Below are positions 33,782 to 43,844 of a stretch of DNA of 62,115 nucleotides, in pieces. This stretch comes from Criblamydia sequanensis CRIB-18 (GTDB lineage: Bacteria; Chlamydiota; Chlamydiia; Chlamydiales; Criblamydiaceae), in assembly GCF_000750955.1 (NCBI RefSeq), contig NZ_CCEJ010000014.1, forward strand, positions 1 through 62,115, given 5' to 3'. The notes under the pieces were generated by a model. That model searched no databases. It saw nothing but the letters and a program-made list of their open reading frames with translations, and was not told the origin of the DNA. The translations under genes and the position numbers were made by a program. Positions within the stretch are counted from its first letter, which is position 1. Each line of letters starts with the position of its first letter.

Positions 33782-34243
33782 ATGAAGCATTTTTTTATCA
33801 TGCGTCACGCAGACGCTAAATCTAGCAGCCTATTTCAAGATGCAGACCGGCCTCTTTCAGAAAAAGGAATAAGTCAACAAGCCGAAGTGATTTCTAAAAT
33901 GAAAGAGAGGTCTCATATTCCTGACGCTATCTATTGTTCTCCCTTGAGAAGGGCCATAGAAACGGCAGAGCTTGTTTCTCAAGAATTTGAGCTTTCTCCT
34001 CAGATTCTTGAAGAACTCGGGGATTTTTCTAATGTGGATTTTTTAATTTCGAAGCTTATGCTTCTAGAATCAAACTCCAATCTTATTATTGGTCATGCTC
34101 CCCAGCTTGTCGAGTTAGTAGAACGGTTGACAGGAAAAAATCTGACCCAATCCTTTGAAACAAGCGGCTACTTTCATTTGATCTTTCAAGAGAATCTTTC
34201 TCTCGGTAAAGCCATTTTCGAGGGGTATTATTCCTCTCTTTAG
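33782..34243 (+). CDS. SixA-type histidine phosphatase
   Basis: The 153 residues are a short histidine-phosphatase-fold protein: the catalytic MRHADAK at 7-13, the second-half YCSPLRRAIETAEL and the distal His in IIGHAPQL. SixA removes phosphate from phosphohistidine in phosphorelay or nitrogen-PTS proteins in E. coli. The start codon follows the kbl stop by 3 bp, so it is probably translated from the same mRNA. It is convergent with the alpha-solenoid gene. Confidence 0.85.
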   Translation: MKHFFIMRHADAKSSSLFQDADRPLSEKGISQQAEVISKMKERSHIPDAIYCSPLRRAIETAELVSQEFELSPQILEELGDFSNVDFLISKLMLLESNSNLIIGHAPQLVELVERLTGKNLTQSFETSGYFHLIFQENLSLGKAIFEGYYSSL

Positions 34244-34251
34244 CTTTTTCC

Positions 34252-35547
34252 TTAAAGGCGTTCAGTGATACCCATCAAAGCCGAATTTCTAAGCCATTCA
34301 TCTTGGATTGCATTAGCTAGTTGAAAAGCTCGATTATTATCCACGCCGACAAGGTGAGGAGCTGCTTTGGAAAGCACTGTTTCTACTAAGGTTCTATTCT
34401 CAATCTCGCTTAGAAGCTTAAGGGTAAGCTCCCAATTTTTATAGGGCAGAAGATTTTCAGCTAGCCCTGCAAGATAAAATTCTTTTTCCTCTTCACTTTC
34501 AAAAAAGGGCCTTTCAATTAAACCTTCTTCAACATCTCCGACTTTGCCTATAAGATAGCAAAATTCTTGTCTTTGTTCATCCTCGCAGGATTTAATTAAA
34601 GCAAAGGCTTTTTTGATCGATTTTTTGGCTGTTTCTTCAATCAAGATCACCCTTTCATTATTTGTAAAAGATCCCCTCAATTTAAAAATAAATTCTGAAA
34701 CCGCAAGAGGGCAGGCACCAAATCTTATCGATCTCAAAAGAAGAGCTATCTTTCTATCCACATCTTGAATTTTATTAAGATTATCGCACATGGCTTCTTG
34801 CGAACTATTTTGTAAGGCTTTGACATAATAATATAAGGCTTCGTCTCTATGATTGTCTTGAAGATGATGAATAATAGCCTTTGCGTTTTCTAATAAAACG
34901 TTTCCATTTTCAAGATAAAAAAAACGTCTAAAAAGGGCGCAAAGAATTTTAACCCCATCTTTCGGGTCTTGAATTTTCTTTTCTAAAAGTTCGATAAATA
35001 AAGGGATATCCTCGTGTTTACAAGTCTTTATCAAGTACCTCAAAGCGGAAATTTTTAGCTCATGAGTCTCTATTTGTTGACAAAGATTAAAACTGTCCTC
35101 CCAATTTTTTTTTGCAAGATCTTTTATAATTTGATAAAAGGTTTCCTCTCGACCTTTTTTCGAACGGTTTTTTCGAGCCATTTCAATGGCCAATTTATGA
35201 TCAAAAGGAAGGACCGCAAGAGAAATCTCGTGATATCTAAACCCACCTATTTGAGAAGGGCATTTTGTAGCGTTAAATAGCAATCTTTTTGACTCTTCGG
35301 GATGGATCTGCCGGCAGTGAACTGCAACAAAAGCCATTAGGCTTCCATCTTTTCTTAATTCCACTTCCTTGATTATCTTTTGATAGATAAGTCTTGCTTT
35401 TTCACAATCTACCCCATAAAGATGGGTAGCAACTTTTGTTAAAACGCGTATCCTCACACAAGGGTTGCAAATGGAACTTGACTTTTCGATTATTTTATAA
35501 ATTAATTCTATCCTGGATAGATCTTCTAACCCTTTAGGCGCTTCCAT
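34252..35547 (-). CDS. Alpha-solenoid repeat protein of unknown function
   Basis: I do not recognise a named family. The 431 residues are almost wholly helical, with recurring ~35-residue helix pairs (for example EKARLIYQKIIKEVE, HKLAIEMARKNRSKKG, WEDSFNLCQQIETHE, WELTLKLLSEIENRT, NRAFQLANAIQDEWL). The pattern A-x-x-L/I-A-x-x-I/C-x-D/E is reminiscent of TPR-like or similar solenoids. No signal peptide. Such proteins often act as protein-protein scaffolds or chaperones; nothing in the context tells the partner. Confidence 0.65.
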   Translation of the reverse strand: MEAPKGLEDLSRIELIYKIIEKSSSICNPCVRIRVLTKVATHLYGVDCEKARLIYQKIIKEVELRKDGSLMAFVAVHCRQIHPEESKRLLFNATKCPSQIGGFRYHEISLAVLPFDHKLAIEMARKNRSKKGREETFYQIIKDLAKKNWEDSFNLCQQIETHELKISALRYLIKTCKHEDIPLFIELLEKKIQDPKDGVKILCALFRRFFYLENGNVLLENAKAIIHHLQDNHRDEALYYYVKALQNSSQEAMCDNLNKIQDVDRKIALLLRSIRFGACPLAVSEFIFKLRGSFTNNERVILIEETAKKSIKKAFALIKSCEDEQRQEFCYLIGKVGDVEEGLIERPFFESEEEKEFYLAGLAENLLPYKNWELTLKLLSEIENRTLVETVLSKAAPHLVGVDNNRAFQLANAIQDEWLRNSALMGITERL

Positions 35548-35675
35548 TTTACTTGGCTCAACTATGTTTTGGATTAAAAAAAATTATTAAAGCCTCCCTT
35601 CATACCCGATGCTAAATAATTTTCTCAACTAACAAAATTAAGAAGGGAAAAAACCCTTCTTAATTTAAAAAATTT

Positions 35676-36626
35676 TTAATTTCCTTTTTCTTTACCTTTG
35701 AGAGAAGGAGGAGTTGAACCCTGAATCAAAGTTAGATTAGTGCTTCCGCCGCGATTGACAAGCATCAAGGTGAGCTGCTTCGCAAGTTGGCTTCTATCCG
35801 ACTCATCCAATTCATGGCCTATTCCTTTTAAGTCTTGAAATATTTTTTGAATGATACCAACAGTTCCTGTAGCAATAGCTTGGGTTGCGATCACTTCCGC
35901 TTCCGCTTCTTGCTTTGCAAGAAGCAACTTTTCTACTAAGGGGTCATAAGTGACACTTAATAACCTAAATTTTTCAATTTTTATGCCGACTCTCCTAACA
36001 ATCTCTTGTAAAAAATATTTTAGATGATTTTCAATTTCATCTGAATGCTTCCTTAAACAAGGGCCTTTGTGATCTTCTCCCTTATCAAAGGGGTAACTAG
36101 AAAGCACTGCTTTTAAGGTAGAAGCTCCCTGTTCGATTAAATATTTTTTTGGATTGGTTGATGTGTAAATTGAAGAAAGAGAATCTTGTACCCGATAGGA
36201 GAATTGTGCTGACACAATAAGGGGATTTCCCCCTAGGTCATTGACAGAGGTCTTAGTAATTTCGAGAATATCTAATTTCATGTCTACAGGTATTATAGAA
36301 GTAAAAGGATCTACAAGATGAGGGCCTGGCCTTCTCAAAACGCTAGTCACATAACCGCACCGAGTCACCACTTTATCTTCACCCGGGTTGACTTGGGTAA
36401 TCATGCAAGGTATGTTTAGGGGAAAAGTTAATACGGAAGCCACACACGACCAAATGCGAAGCGCAAGAGGCACTTTAAATTCTTCATCCTCTCTTTCCAT
36501 ATCAAAAACTCCGATATCAGGATTAATTCCGGTATCCCTATCGTAGCGATAAACCCTATCTGAGCTTGATTCATCCTGCATTTCTAATGGGGTATATGAT
36601 TGATAGCCGCCTTGCATTTTTTGCAT
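35676..36626 (-). CDS. SPFH/Band 7 (stomatin-like) protein A
   Basis: After a polar N-terminal ~48 residues and one hydrophobic hairpin-like segment (VPLALRIWSCVASVLTFPL), residues about 75-270 form an SPFH/Band 7 domain: GEDKVVTRCGYVTSVLRRPG, PHLVDPFTSIIPVDMKLDIL, NPLIVSAQFSYRV, then the helical AKQEAEAEVIATQAIATG end typical of stomatins. SPFH proteins form membrane-bound oligomeric cages that organise lipid domains or regulate proteases. The adjacent upstream gene encodes a diverged paralogue; the two are 29 bp apart and likely form a hetero-oligomer. No NfeD partner gene is present. Confidence 0.82.
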   Translation of the reverse strand: MQKMQGGYQSYTPLEMQDESSSDRVYRYDRDTGINPDIGVFDMEREDEEFKVPLALRIWSCVASVLTFPLNIPCMITQVNPGEDKVVTRCGYVTSVLRRPGPHLVDPFTSIIPVDMKLDILEITKTSVNDLGGNPLIVSAQFSYRVQDSLSSIYTSTNPKKYLIEQGASTLKAVLSSYPFDKGEDHKGPCLRKHSDEIENHLKYFLQEIVRRVGIKIEKFRLLSVTYDPLVEKLLLAKQEAEAEVIATQAIATGTVGIIQKIFQDLKGIGHELDESDRSQLAKQLTLMLVNRGGSTNLTLIQGSTPPSLKGKEKGN

Positions 36627-36655
36627 AAGTTTTCTCTCCAGATTTAGGTTTTGGT

Positions 36656-37516
36656 TTATTTATTCATTGTCAATGTTCCGGGAATTAGAGGATCGATAAC
36701 CGGGTTTGAATCAACTTCATAAAAATCGATAGAATTCGGTTTTAAGGCATTTTGCTGTATCATCTTAATAATGAGTAACTTTATCTCAGTATCGCTTAGC
36801 TCTATACCTTGATGCGAGAATGCCTCTAAAAGCTCTTTTAAATTTCTAGAAGCCCCTTCGCAAATAGCTTTTTGTGCAAGAATATAGCTATCAGCTGCTT
36901 GTTTAACCCTTAGTTGACTCTGCAACTTGGTGTCATAGACCGCTTTTTGCACAAAAATTCTATACACGCTTAAACCAACTTTTTCAATCTCTTGCTGTAG
37001 GGCTCCTTTAAGGCGCAACTCGACATCCATAGAAGTCCACTTATCTCGACCAGTTCGTGTAAGAACTGCAAATATCGCTTCTTTAGAGCTTTTTTTAACA
37101 TAGGAATGGTAATCTCTAGATTGATAAGTCGCTTGAAGCGAATTGGTGATATGGTATCTTAAGCTCACCTCAACTCTAAAGGGCATGCCAAGTTTATCGT
37201 TAACTAACTGAGGAATAATAATGGTGTAAATTCGATTATCTATTTTTTTTACCTCTCCATATCCCGCCTGAACCCCTTGCTCTCTGATTATTTTTGTAGG
37301 GATACCCCCTCTGATCACTATGTATTCATGATTTCTATCCACCACTTCCCTGTAATTTAAACAAGGGTTGCAAAACAAAAATAAGCACTTTGTTAAATTT
37401 GAAATAGATTCCCAAGGCCCTCGAAGCTCTTGATTTTTTCGTGACTTCATTAAAGTTACGGTTTTTTCCTGGACACTTACTTGCGCTCCCCCGTTAGGAC
37501 TTTCTTGTATATTCAC
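36656..37516 (-). CDS. SPFH/Band 7 (stomatin-like) protein B
   Basis: Paralogue of the gene just downstream. Motifs in the same order are HEYIVIRGGIPTKIIREQG, NRIYTIIIPQLVND, PFRVEVSLRYHITNSLQATY, the coiled-coil-like RVKQAADSYILAQKAICEGASR and a C-terminal region about tens of residues long matching that of protein A (KELLEAFSHQGIELSDTEIK against QDLKGIGHELDESDRSQLAK). The membrane segment is weak (LTKCLFLFCNPCLN), so attachment may depend on protein A or on acylation of its cysteines; that is inference. Confidence 0.75.
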   Translation of the reverse strand: MNIQESPNGGAQVSVQEKTVTLMKSRKNQELRGPWESISNLTKCLFLFCNPCLNYREVVDRNHEYIVIRGGIPTKIIREQGVQAGYGEVKKIDNRIYTIIIPQLVNDKLGMPFRVEVSLRYHITNSLQATYQSRDYHSYVKKSSKEAIFAVLTRTGRDKWTSMDVELRLKGALQQEIEKVGLSVYRIFVQKAVYDTKLQSQLRVKQAADSYILAQKAICEGASRNLKELLEAFSHQGIELSDTEIKLLIIKMIQQNALKPNSIDFYEVDSNPVIDPLIPGTLTMNK

Positions 37517-37668
37517 TCTAAGACCTCAAATTTAAAAAGAATATTATCCGTATCTCTTATCAGTTCAGTTACATAGAATTCTTTAATGGAAGACTTTGAT
37601 TCTAGTAAAGACATTTGTTTTTAATTTTTTAAATTAAAGAATTTTTTATAATTAGAATGAGGTGGTTT

Positions 37669-38712
37669 ATGATCGAAAAATTAAAGTTTTTATTAATATT
37701 TTTTTACACTTTAATTGCTGCTCCCATTTTTGGAGAGACAGCTTTAAACATTCCGGGTGACGAAAGAGCATGGAATTTAAGCGGGAAGTCAGAACTCAAA
37801 GAAGAAGTCTTTTTACCAAGAGGACAAACTCTTGGTAATTGGAGAGAAGCTCTTCTCTATCACCACGTCTCAAAAACTTCTATCCCCCTCATTGTTTATG
37901 TGAACAATTTCATCAAAGAGCTTGATGAAAGACTTGGAGGTTTATTTGAAACCCGAATCCTTAAAGAAGAGAATGACTTTATTCTCTTAGAGTGGTGGCT
38001 TGATAAGGATATTCCCGATTCCCAGCATGGTTTTATCCAGATTTTAAAGGTATCGAACGGCATCGACTTTATTCGATATACCACAAAAAATATTGATAAG
38101 ATTGAAAAAATTAAGCCCTTCTGGGAAAATATCTTAATGAATTTTCGAATAAAACCGATTGCCAAGGAAATTAACGTTTCTATGCCTTGGGATTTAGACG
38201 GGAGAAGATGGGTTTTAGACGGTAATGACAAGGAGAAGAATAAGTTTATTCTTGAAGGTGAGACTGACTCGAAGGAATATGTTGAGATCGAAACCTTTGC
38301 CGCTACAGACTTTACTCCCAGGGAAAACTTTGACATTCTTATTAAAAAACTGGAAAAAACAAGCAATAAACCGCTTTCTTATCGCGTTTTGTTTAGTAAT
38401 GAGTTGACCGGTTTAATGGAATGGAAAGGAGAAGAAAAAAGGGCTCCTTTTCATGAATGGGTCTATTTTTCTAAGGAAAAGCCCGGCGTGTCAGTCGTCA
38501 TTAGGTATAGAAGCATAGAGGATGGGAACAATGAAAAGAGAACTCGAACTTTGGAAAAAGTTCTGGCAGGCTCTAAAATTGAGGTTACCTACGACTACAC
38601 CTTGGAATCTAAGGAAAAATTTGTAAACGAGCAAGAAATTTTAAATAAAAGACCTCCCTGGTCCCCATTTTTTATTCGAGAACCAAAAGACCCTCTATTT
38701 TATCATAAATAA
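37669..38712 (+). CDS. Secreted protein of unknown function
   Basis: I do not recognise a family. The ATG at 37669 has GAGGTGG four bases upstream and starts a signal peptide (MIEKLKFLLIFFYTLIAAPIFG); an ATG at 37657 is in frame but has no ribosome binding site. The mature ~325 residues include two similar-looking halves: each has a PW(DLDGRRWVLDGND / NLSGKSEL-like) opening and a W..FNF/W..YxxxxP(G) strand-rich region, hinting at an internal duplication. Many Lys/Glu; probably periplasmic. Its neighbours downstream (tdh) and upstream (SPFH pair, divergent) give no functional clue. Confidence 0.6.
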   Translation: MIEKLKFLLIFFYTLIAAPIFGETALNIPGDERAWNLSGKSELKEEVFLPRGQTLGNWREALLYHHVSKTSIPLIVYVNNFIKELDERLGGLFETRILKEENDFILLEWWLDKDIPDSQHGFIQILKVSNGIDFIRYTTKNIDKIEKIKPFWENILMNFRIKPIAKEINVSMPWDLDGRRWVLDGNDKEKNKFILEGETDSKEYVEIETFAATDFTPRENFDILIKKLEKTSNKPLSYRVLFSNELTGLMEWKGEEKRAPFHEWVYFSKEKPGVSVVIRYRSIEDGNNEKRTRTLEKVLAGSKIEVTYDYTLESKEKFVNEQEILNKRPPWSPFFIREPKDPLFYHK

Positions 38713-38739
38713 TTTATTACGGATATTAAGGTTATAAAA

Positions 38740-39765
38740 ATGAAAGCTTTAGTGAAATCACAAGCCAAGGAAGGCATTTGGTTAGAAGATGTCCCCTTAC
38801 CTAAAATGGGAAGCCAAGACGTTCTCATAAAAGTTAAAAAAGCCTCCATTTGCGGAACCGATGTCAGCATTTATAAATGGACGGACTGGGCTAAAAAAAA
38901 TGTTCCTGTGCCCCTTGTTATCGGCCATGAGTTTATGGGTGAAATTGTGGATATGGGCTCTAGTGTGAAGGGTCTTTCCATTGGGGATCGTGTTTCAGGA
39001 GAAGGACATATCACTTGCGGTGTCTGTTTTGGTTGTAAAACAGAAAAAAAACACCTTTGCTCAAATGTCCGAGGTCTTGGCTATCATACGAATGGCTGTT
39101 TTGCTGAATACCTGGTTTTGCCAAGCGAAAATGTTTTTAAGCTTCCTGATTCGATTCCCGATGAATTGGCGGCTATTTTCGATCCTTTTGGGAATGCCAT
39201 GCATACCGCCCTCTCATTTCCTTTAACCTCAGAAGATGTCCTGATAACAGGAGCCGGTCCAATTGGCATCATGGCCGCGGCCATTGCTAAAAAAGCCGGG
39301 GCAAGAGTGATTGTCATTACAGATGTGAATAAGAAAAGACTTGAGCTTGCGAAAAAAATGGGCGCCACCCACGCTATCAATGTAGCTAAAACTCCTCTTG
39401 CCCAAGCAATTAAGGATTATGGATTCCATAATGGGTTCACAGTCGGTATGGAAATGTCCGGAAACCCTCTTGCTTTCCAAGATATGTTAACTGCTATGCG
39501 GCATGGCGGAAAAGTGGCTCTTCTTGGTATTTTACCGCCAAACACCTTGATTGATTGGGACCTTGTTATCTTTAAGATGCTAACTCTCAAGGGGATTTAC
39601 GGGCGCGAAATTTTCTCGACCTGGTTCCAGATGACGCAAATGTTAGAAGCCGGTCTTGATATTCATCCTGTTATCACCCACTATCTTAGCTTCCAAGACT
39701 TCGAAGAAGGCTTTGCCCTTATGCTTTCCGGCAATTCAGGCAAAGTGATCCTGAATTTTGACTAA
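38740..39765 (+). CDS. tdh: L-threonine 3-dehydrogenase
   Basis: This zinc-dependent medium-chain dehydrogenase (341 residues) oxidises threonine with NAD+ to 2-amino-3-oxobutyrate, the substrate of Kbl. Seen: catalytic zinc ligand region [23 protein letters not shown], the structural-zinc cysteines [15 protein letters not shown], and the Rossmann motif [19 protein letters not shown]. The 341-residue length equals E. coli Tdh. It ends with a 4-bp overlap with the convergent copper ATPase gene. Together with kbl it completes threonine-to-glycine conversion. Confidence 0.94.
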   Translation: MKALVKSQAKEGIWLEDVPLPKMGSQDVLIKVKKASICGTDVSIYKWTDWAKKNVPVPLVIGHEFMGEIVDMGSSVKGLSIGDRVSGEGHITCGVCFGCKTEKKHLCSNVRGLGYHTNGCFAEYLVLPSENVFKLPDSIPDELAAIFDPFGNAMHTALSFPLTSEDVLITGAGPIGIMAAAIAKKAGARVIVITDVNKKRLELAKKMGATHAINVAKTPLAQAIKDYGFHNGFTVGMEMSGNPLAFQDMLTAMRHGGKVALLGILPPNTLIDWDLVIFKMLTLKGIYGREIFSTWFQMTQMLEAGLDIHPVITHYLSFQDFEEGFALMLSGNSGKVILNFD

Positions 39766-42116
39766 CCCATTCTTCTTGCGTTTAGGGTTACAAAAATGGA
39801 GCTTAGAGTCATAGCAAAAGCAGAATATAAAGGGGTTAAAAGGCCGAATCCGGCAAGACCGATGCCTATAATGTTATAAAAAAAGGCCCAAAATAGGTTT
39901 TGCCGAATTAGTTTTTTCCCCTTTTTTGATAATGCAAATAAAACCTCAATTTTTTTTAAGCTATCCTGAGTTAAAAGAACATCTGCGCTCTGAGCTGTGA
40001 TATCTGACGCTGAAACAACTGAAATACTCACATTTGATGCAGTTAAAGCCGGGGCGTCATTGATCCCATCGCCTATCATGCAAATTGTTTTGCCTTCTCT
40101 TTTAAGCTTTTCAACCAACTCTTTTTTGGACAAAGGATGGCACTCCGAGAGCCATTTTGGCATTTTAAGAGAGTTTGCAACCGCTTGAACGCTTTCCTCT
40201 TTGTCTCCGGATAATAAAAATGTGTTTTCAGAGCCTAAATTTGTGATTAATTCAGAAGCTTCTTTTTTTATTTTATCTCCAAGTAAAATGGGCATGGCCT
40301 TGCCATGCGAGAAAGAAGCATAGACAGTTGTTGTAAATGATTTTGATCTTGGCTGAAAATCCTCCCCAAAACTTATCCCTATTGCATCTAGAAACTTTTT
40401 GGAGCCTAAGACAATTTTTTCATTCATTATTTCTCCTTCAATTCCCATTCCAGGGTGCTCTAAAAGAGCATTAACAGCGCAAGTTTCCTCACTTAATTCT
40501 TTAAAAATAGCTCTTGATATGGGGTGAATGGATTTCGAAGTTAAGCTTTTAAGCTGTGTCTTCTCTTTTTGACTTAATTTTTCAAGACCGTCAAGCACCA
40601 AAAACTTTCCTTCTGTTAAAGTCCCCGTTTTGTCGAAAATGAAAAATAGCGGTTCTGCAAGCACTCTAAGAACAGCCCTGTTTTTAATAATAATCCCTTC
40701 TTTGGAGAGGCTTTCTAATAGCTTGGATTCAACAAAAGGAGCTGCTATTCCAATTGCGCAAGGGCATGAAATAAGAAGAATTGCAAGAACCCTTAATAAA
40801 ATATCATGAGATGAAAGGTTAAAGAAAAGAAGCTCTATTCCGGCTGTCGCCGTAATGAAAAAAAGAAGAGCCGGAACAAACCATTTAAGAATAGGTTCAA
40901 CCGCTCTTTCATAACTCGTCTTTTTTCCAAGACCTTCTTCAATCATCTGGATGATCTTTTGAAGGGTGCTTTCTTCTTCGAGAGCTTCAACTTGATAGGT
41001 GAGGCTGCCATTTTGCAAAAAAGTACCTCCTACGACTTTCGCATCTTTTGATTTGAAGACAGGAAAGGGCTCTCCCGTCATTAAGGATTCATCGATGCTA
41101 CCTTCCCCCTCAATCACTTTGCCATCCAAAACAATTTTTTCTCCTGAATGAACAAGAAGAGAATCCCCAATCTTAATTTCTTTAATAGGTCTAAATTCAA
41201 AACCCCCGTCCTCATTCTTTTTTCGGGCTCTTTTAGGTTTTGCTTTTAAAAGCCTTAAAAGAGAGTCTTTAGCGCTGAATTTTGCTTTTCCTTCTATGAT
41301 TTTCCCCCCAAGAATTAAAGTCACGATGACGGCTAGGGAATCGAAGTATACCTCGCTGCTTCCTTTAAAAAGTTCATAAGATGAGAGAAAAAAAGAGGCT
41401 AAGATAGCCATCGTTGCAAGACTTTCCATTCCAAAGCGCTTAACCTTAGCTGCAATTAATGCTTTTTTATAAATCGGGATGGCGGAAAAAGTAACAATAG
41501 GAAGAGATAAAAAAAATGAAATCCAGGCAAATAATAAATCGTGATCACCCTTTATTTTTTCAAAGTGCGAGATGTAGATCGGATAGGCCATCATCATAAT
41601 ATTTAGAGAGCAAAAAGCGGCAACTCCAAAACGTTTATTCAAACTTGTTGATCGCCCTTTTTTTTCATCAGACTCTAAAAGGGAAGGTTGATAACCCATT
41701 TTATTAATGAGCTTTAAAATCTCTTCTTTGGAAATGAGACAGGGGTCAAACTCAATTTTGCCAATATCTGTCGCATAGTCCACAAGAGCTGAATAAACTC
41801 CTTTTTTTCTAAGAAGCAGATAGGAAATCCCAAGGGCGCAAGCGCTGCACCACATATCTTTTATTTCCAGGTAAAGCTTTTGCAGATCATGGGATGCGCT
41901 CTTTTTTTCCTGAATCTCTTCTAATAAATTCGGGTTTGAGATGACACCTGACTTAAGAGCCTCTTGAAAAAGCGGATTTTCCTTCTCTAACGCTTCTCCC
42001 CTTGCTTCTAGGATGGAATAAACCGTCAAGCATCCGGGACAGCAAAAAATTTTGTCTTTTGAATAGTATCCGCCGCTTGATAAGCTTCCGCATAAATTAC
42101 AAGGAAGTGCGCTCAT
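39762..42116 (-). CDS. Heavy-metal P-type ATPase of the CcoI/FixI type
   Basis: The 784 residues begin with the cysteine-rich metal-binding domain CNLCG...[12 protein letters not shown] (about 6-36; PF12156 type), followed by an HMA domain with CSAC (about 89-92) and the P1B core: [12 protein letters not shown] in [11 protein letters not shown] (about 453), [11 protein letters not shown] (about 495) and [10 protein letters not shown]. The N-terminal domain pair is characteristic of CcoI/FixI, the low-rate copper exporters that supply cbb3-type cytochrome oxidase. No ccoNOQP or ccoS genes are in this window, so assignment to oxidase assembly is inferred from architecture. It is a second copper ATPase beside the one at 26416-28815. 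Confidence 0.88.
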   Translation of the reverse strand: MSALPCNLCGSLSSGGYYSKDKIFCCPGCLTVYSILEARGEALEKENPLFQEALKSGVISNPNLLEEIQEKKSASHDLQKLYLEIKDMWCSACALGISYLLLRKKGVYSALVDYATDIGKIEFDPCLISKEEILKLINKMGYQPSLLESDEKKGRSTSLNKRFGVAAFCSLNIMMMAYPIYISHFEKIKGDHDLLFAWISFFLSLPIVTFSAIPIYKKALIAAKVKRFGMESLATMAILASFFLSSYELFKGSSEVYFDSLAVIVTLILGGKIIEGKAKFSAKDSLLRLLKAKPKRARKKNEDGGFEFRPIKEIKIGDSLLVHSGEKIVLDGKVIEGEGSIDESLMTGEPFPVFKSKDAKVVGGTFLQNGSLTYQVEALEEESTLQKIIQMIEEGLGKKTSYERAVEPILKWFVPALLFFITATAGIELLFFNLSSHDILLRVLAILLISCPCAIGIAAPFVESKLLESLSKEGIIIKNRAVLRVLAEPLFFIFDKTGTLTEGKFLVLDGLEKLSQKEKTQLKSLTSKSIHPISRAIFKELSEETCAVNALLEHPGMGIEGEIMNEKIVLGSKKFLDAIGISFGEDFQPRSKSFTTTVYASFSHGKAMPILLGDKIKKEASELITNLGSENTFLLSGDKEESVQAVANSLKMPKWLSECHPLSKKELVEKLKREGKTICMIGDGINDAPALTASNVSISVVSASDITAQSADVLLTQDSLKKIEVLFALSKKGKKLIRQNLFWAFFYNIIGIGLAGFGLLTPLYSAFAMTLSSIFVTLNARRMG

Positions 42117-42215
42117 ATTTCTCTCGCTATCAAAGATTTTTTAAAAAATAGAATAGCAAAGAATCCTCTTACTCTTCAAACTGCAATTTAAAGTCCTTTT
42201 AGAGCTCTTTTGCTT

Positions 42216-43148
42216 ATGAAAGAAAAAGCAAATATCATCACCATTCGCGTAAAAGTTAAACGCGAGTCCATCCCCCTTTTTATCGATTGGCAATCGAAGT
42301 TAAATGCCTGGATTACCACTTTTCCGGGTTTTTTAAGCTTGGAAATTATTTCGGAGTGTCTCTCCAAACAAGATAGTTGGGTTATTATAGAGCGTTTTCT
42401 TGATGAAAATAGCGCGCTATCTTGGCAAAATTCGGATCAAAAAAAAGAGCTTTTTAAAGGCCTTGAATCACTAATCGATCAGGAAATGGGTCTTAGAGAA
42501 ACCTTATCTTTAGAATCCAATTTGAAGAAAGGGGTAACAGAGGTCTTTGTAACTTCAGTTTCAAAAGAAATGGAAGGCGGTTATCGAAATTGGATTGCCA
42601 AAATCCATCAAGCCGAAGCTAAGTTTCCTGGATTTCAAGGGGTATATGTACAATCTCCAAGTAATGAAGAAAGCGAAACTTGGATTACTTTTTTGCAATT
42701 CGATACCCCTTATAACTTAGACCTTTGGTTAAAGTCAAAAGAGCGCCAAGATGTTTTAAACGAATCAAAGCCTTTCATAAAAAAATTAGAAAGGCATAGG
42801 GTGGTTTCCCCTTACGCAAGCTGGTTTCAAACCCTTTCTCCAGAAAATGATTTTCCCCCTGTTTGGAAACAAACCATGATTGTTCTTCTTGTTCTTTTCC
42901 CGATCGTGATGCTGGAGCAAAAATTTTTAATGCCGCTTCTTCATGAATTCAATAACTCCTTTGCCACTTTTATTAGTAATGTAATTAGTGTGACTCTTCT
43001 TGCATGGCCCTTTATGCCAATCGCCATTTATTTCTTAACCTGGTGGCTTTCTCCAAAAGAAAATAAAGCCTTGATGACTTGGCTTGGTTTCTTACTCCTA
43101 TTACTTTTTTATCTTTTGGAAGTGATCTTTTTTTGGGCTCTTGGTTAA
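42216..43148 (+). CDS. Two-domain ABM-family membrane protein
   Basis: About 310 residues. The first ~190 hold two consecutive ABM (antibiotic biosynthesis monooxygenase-like, dimeric alpha/beta barrel) domains, each with a pattern of strand - helix - FPGF - strand (TTFPGFLSLEII; AKFPGFQGVYVQ) and W.I.ERF / WITFLQFD strands. The C-terminal ~110 residues contain about three membrane helices. This layout matches COG3224-type proteins. Function is not established; ABM domains bind haem, quinols or polyketides. The ATG at 42216 is used; a TTG at 42210 is possible. Confidence 0.75.
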   Translation: MKEKANIITIRVKVKRESIPLFIDWQSKLNAWITTFPGFLSLEIISECLSKQDSWVIIERFLDENSALSWQNSDQKKELFKGLESLIDQEMGLRETLSLESNLKKGVTEVFVTSVSKEMEGGYRNWIAKIHQAEAKFPGFQGVYVQSPSNEESETWITFLQFDTPYNLDLWLKSKERQDVLNESKPFIKKLERHRVVSPYASWFQTLSPENDFPPVWKQTMIVLLVLFPIVMLEQKFLMPLLHEFNNSFATFISNVISVTLLAWPFMPIAIYFLTWWLSPKENKALMTWLGFLLLLLFYLLEVIFFWALG

Positions 43149-43237
43149 TCCAATGAGTTTATTGATCGAAACATTAACCCTATTTTCTTTTTTTTAGTAA
43201 ATAAAGTAATATAGCTCATAAAAAGGTTTTTTTCCCT

Positions 43238-43783
43238 ATGCGTCTTCCTATAGCGTATCTTGGCAATCCCGTGCTTCGTAAAAAATGCAAGCCCGTCCAA
43301 GGGATTACAAAAGATGTCCAAGAACTTGTGCAAAATTTAATCGATACCATGGAAGCTGAAAATGGCATCGGGCTTGCAGCGCCGCAAATTAGCTCTACCT
43401 TAAGAGTTTTTGTCACATGTGTGCCCAAGTATTTAGAAAACGGGGAAGTCGAGCCCGGCATCATCAGAGTCTTTATCAATCCGGAAATTTTATCAGTAAG
43501 CCAAGAGACGATTGCCTTTAATGAAGGTTGTATTTCAGTTCCCGGCATAAGAGGCAAAGTGGAACGCCCTTTTATGATAAGAGTCAAAGCCCTTAATTTT
43601 GAAGGACAGGAATTTATAGAAGAATATCAAGGGCTTGAAGCGGTTTGCATTTTACATGAAAATGATCATATTAATGGCGTTTTATTCTTTGATCGCATTC
43701 ATGGCAAGGAAAGAGATGAAATGGAACCCATCCTGAAAGAAATCAAAAAGAATTTTTCAAAAAAACCTGATTCTAAAAAATAA
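43238..43783 (+). CDS. def: Peptide deformylase
   Basis: The 181 residues carry all three metal-site motifs: GIGLAAPQ (motif 1), EGCISVPG (motif 2, the metal-binding Cys) and HENDHING (motif 3, an HExxH). The enzyme removes the formyl group from the N-terminal Met of new proteins using Fe2+ or another metal. The start MRLPIAYLGNPVLRKK is standard. Convergent with secG, separated by a double hairpin. Confidence 0.97.
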   Translation: MRLPIAYLGNPVLRKKCKPVQGITKDVQELVQNLIDTMEAENGIGLAAPQISSTLRVFVTCVPKYLENGEVEPGIIRVFINPEILSVSQETIAFNEGCISVPGIRGKVERPFMIRVKALNFEGQEFIEEYQGLEAVCILHENDHINGVLFFDRIHGKERDEMEPILKEIKKNFSKKPDSKK

Positions 43784-43844
43784 GACCTGACTTTAAACCT
43801 CTCTTATTTGTTAAAGAGGTTCTCATTATCAGGTCTTTTTTCTT
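43784..43844. terminator. Nested hairpin terminator between def and secG
   Basis: An outer repeat (agacctga / tcaggtct) encloses an inner stem (aacctctctta / taaagaggtt); TTTTTTCTTTT follows on the plus strand. Its place between convergent genes fits a terminator for both. Confidence 0.75.

Noticed and set aside
43216-43587. Minus-strand frame overlapping def
   Set aside because: It is antisense to a peptide deformylase with all three metal motifs; it has no features of its own.
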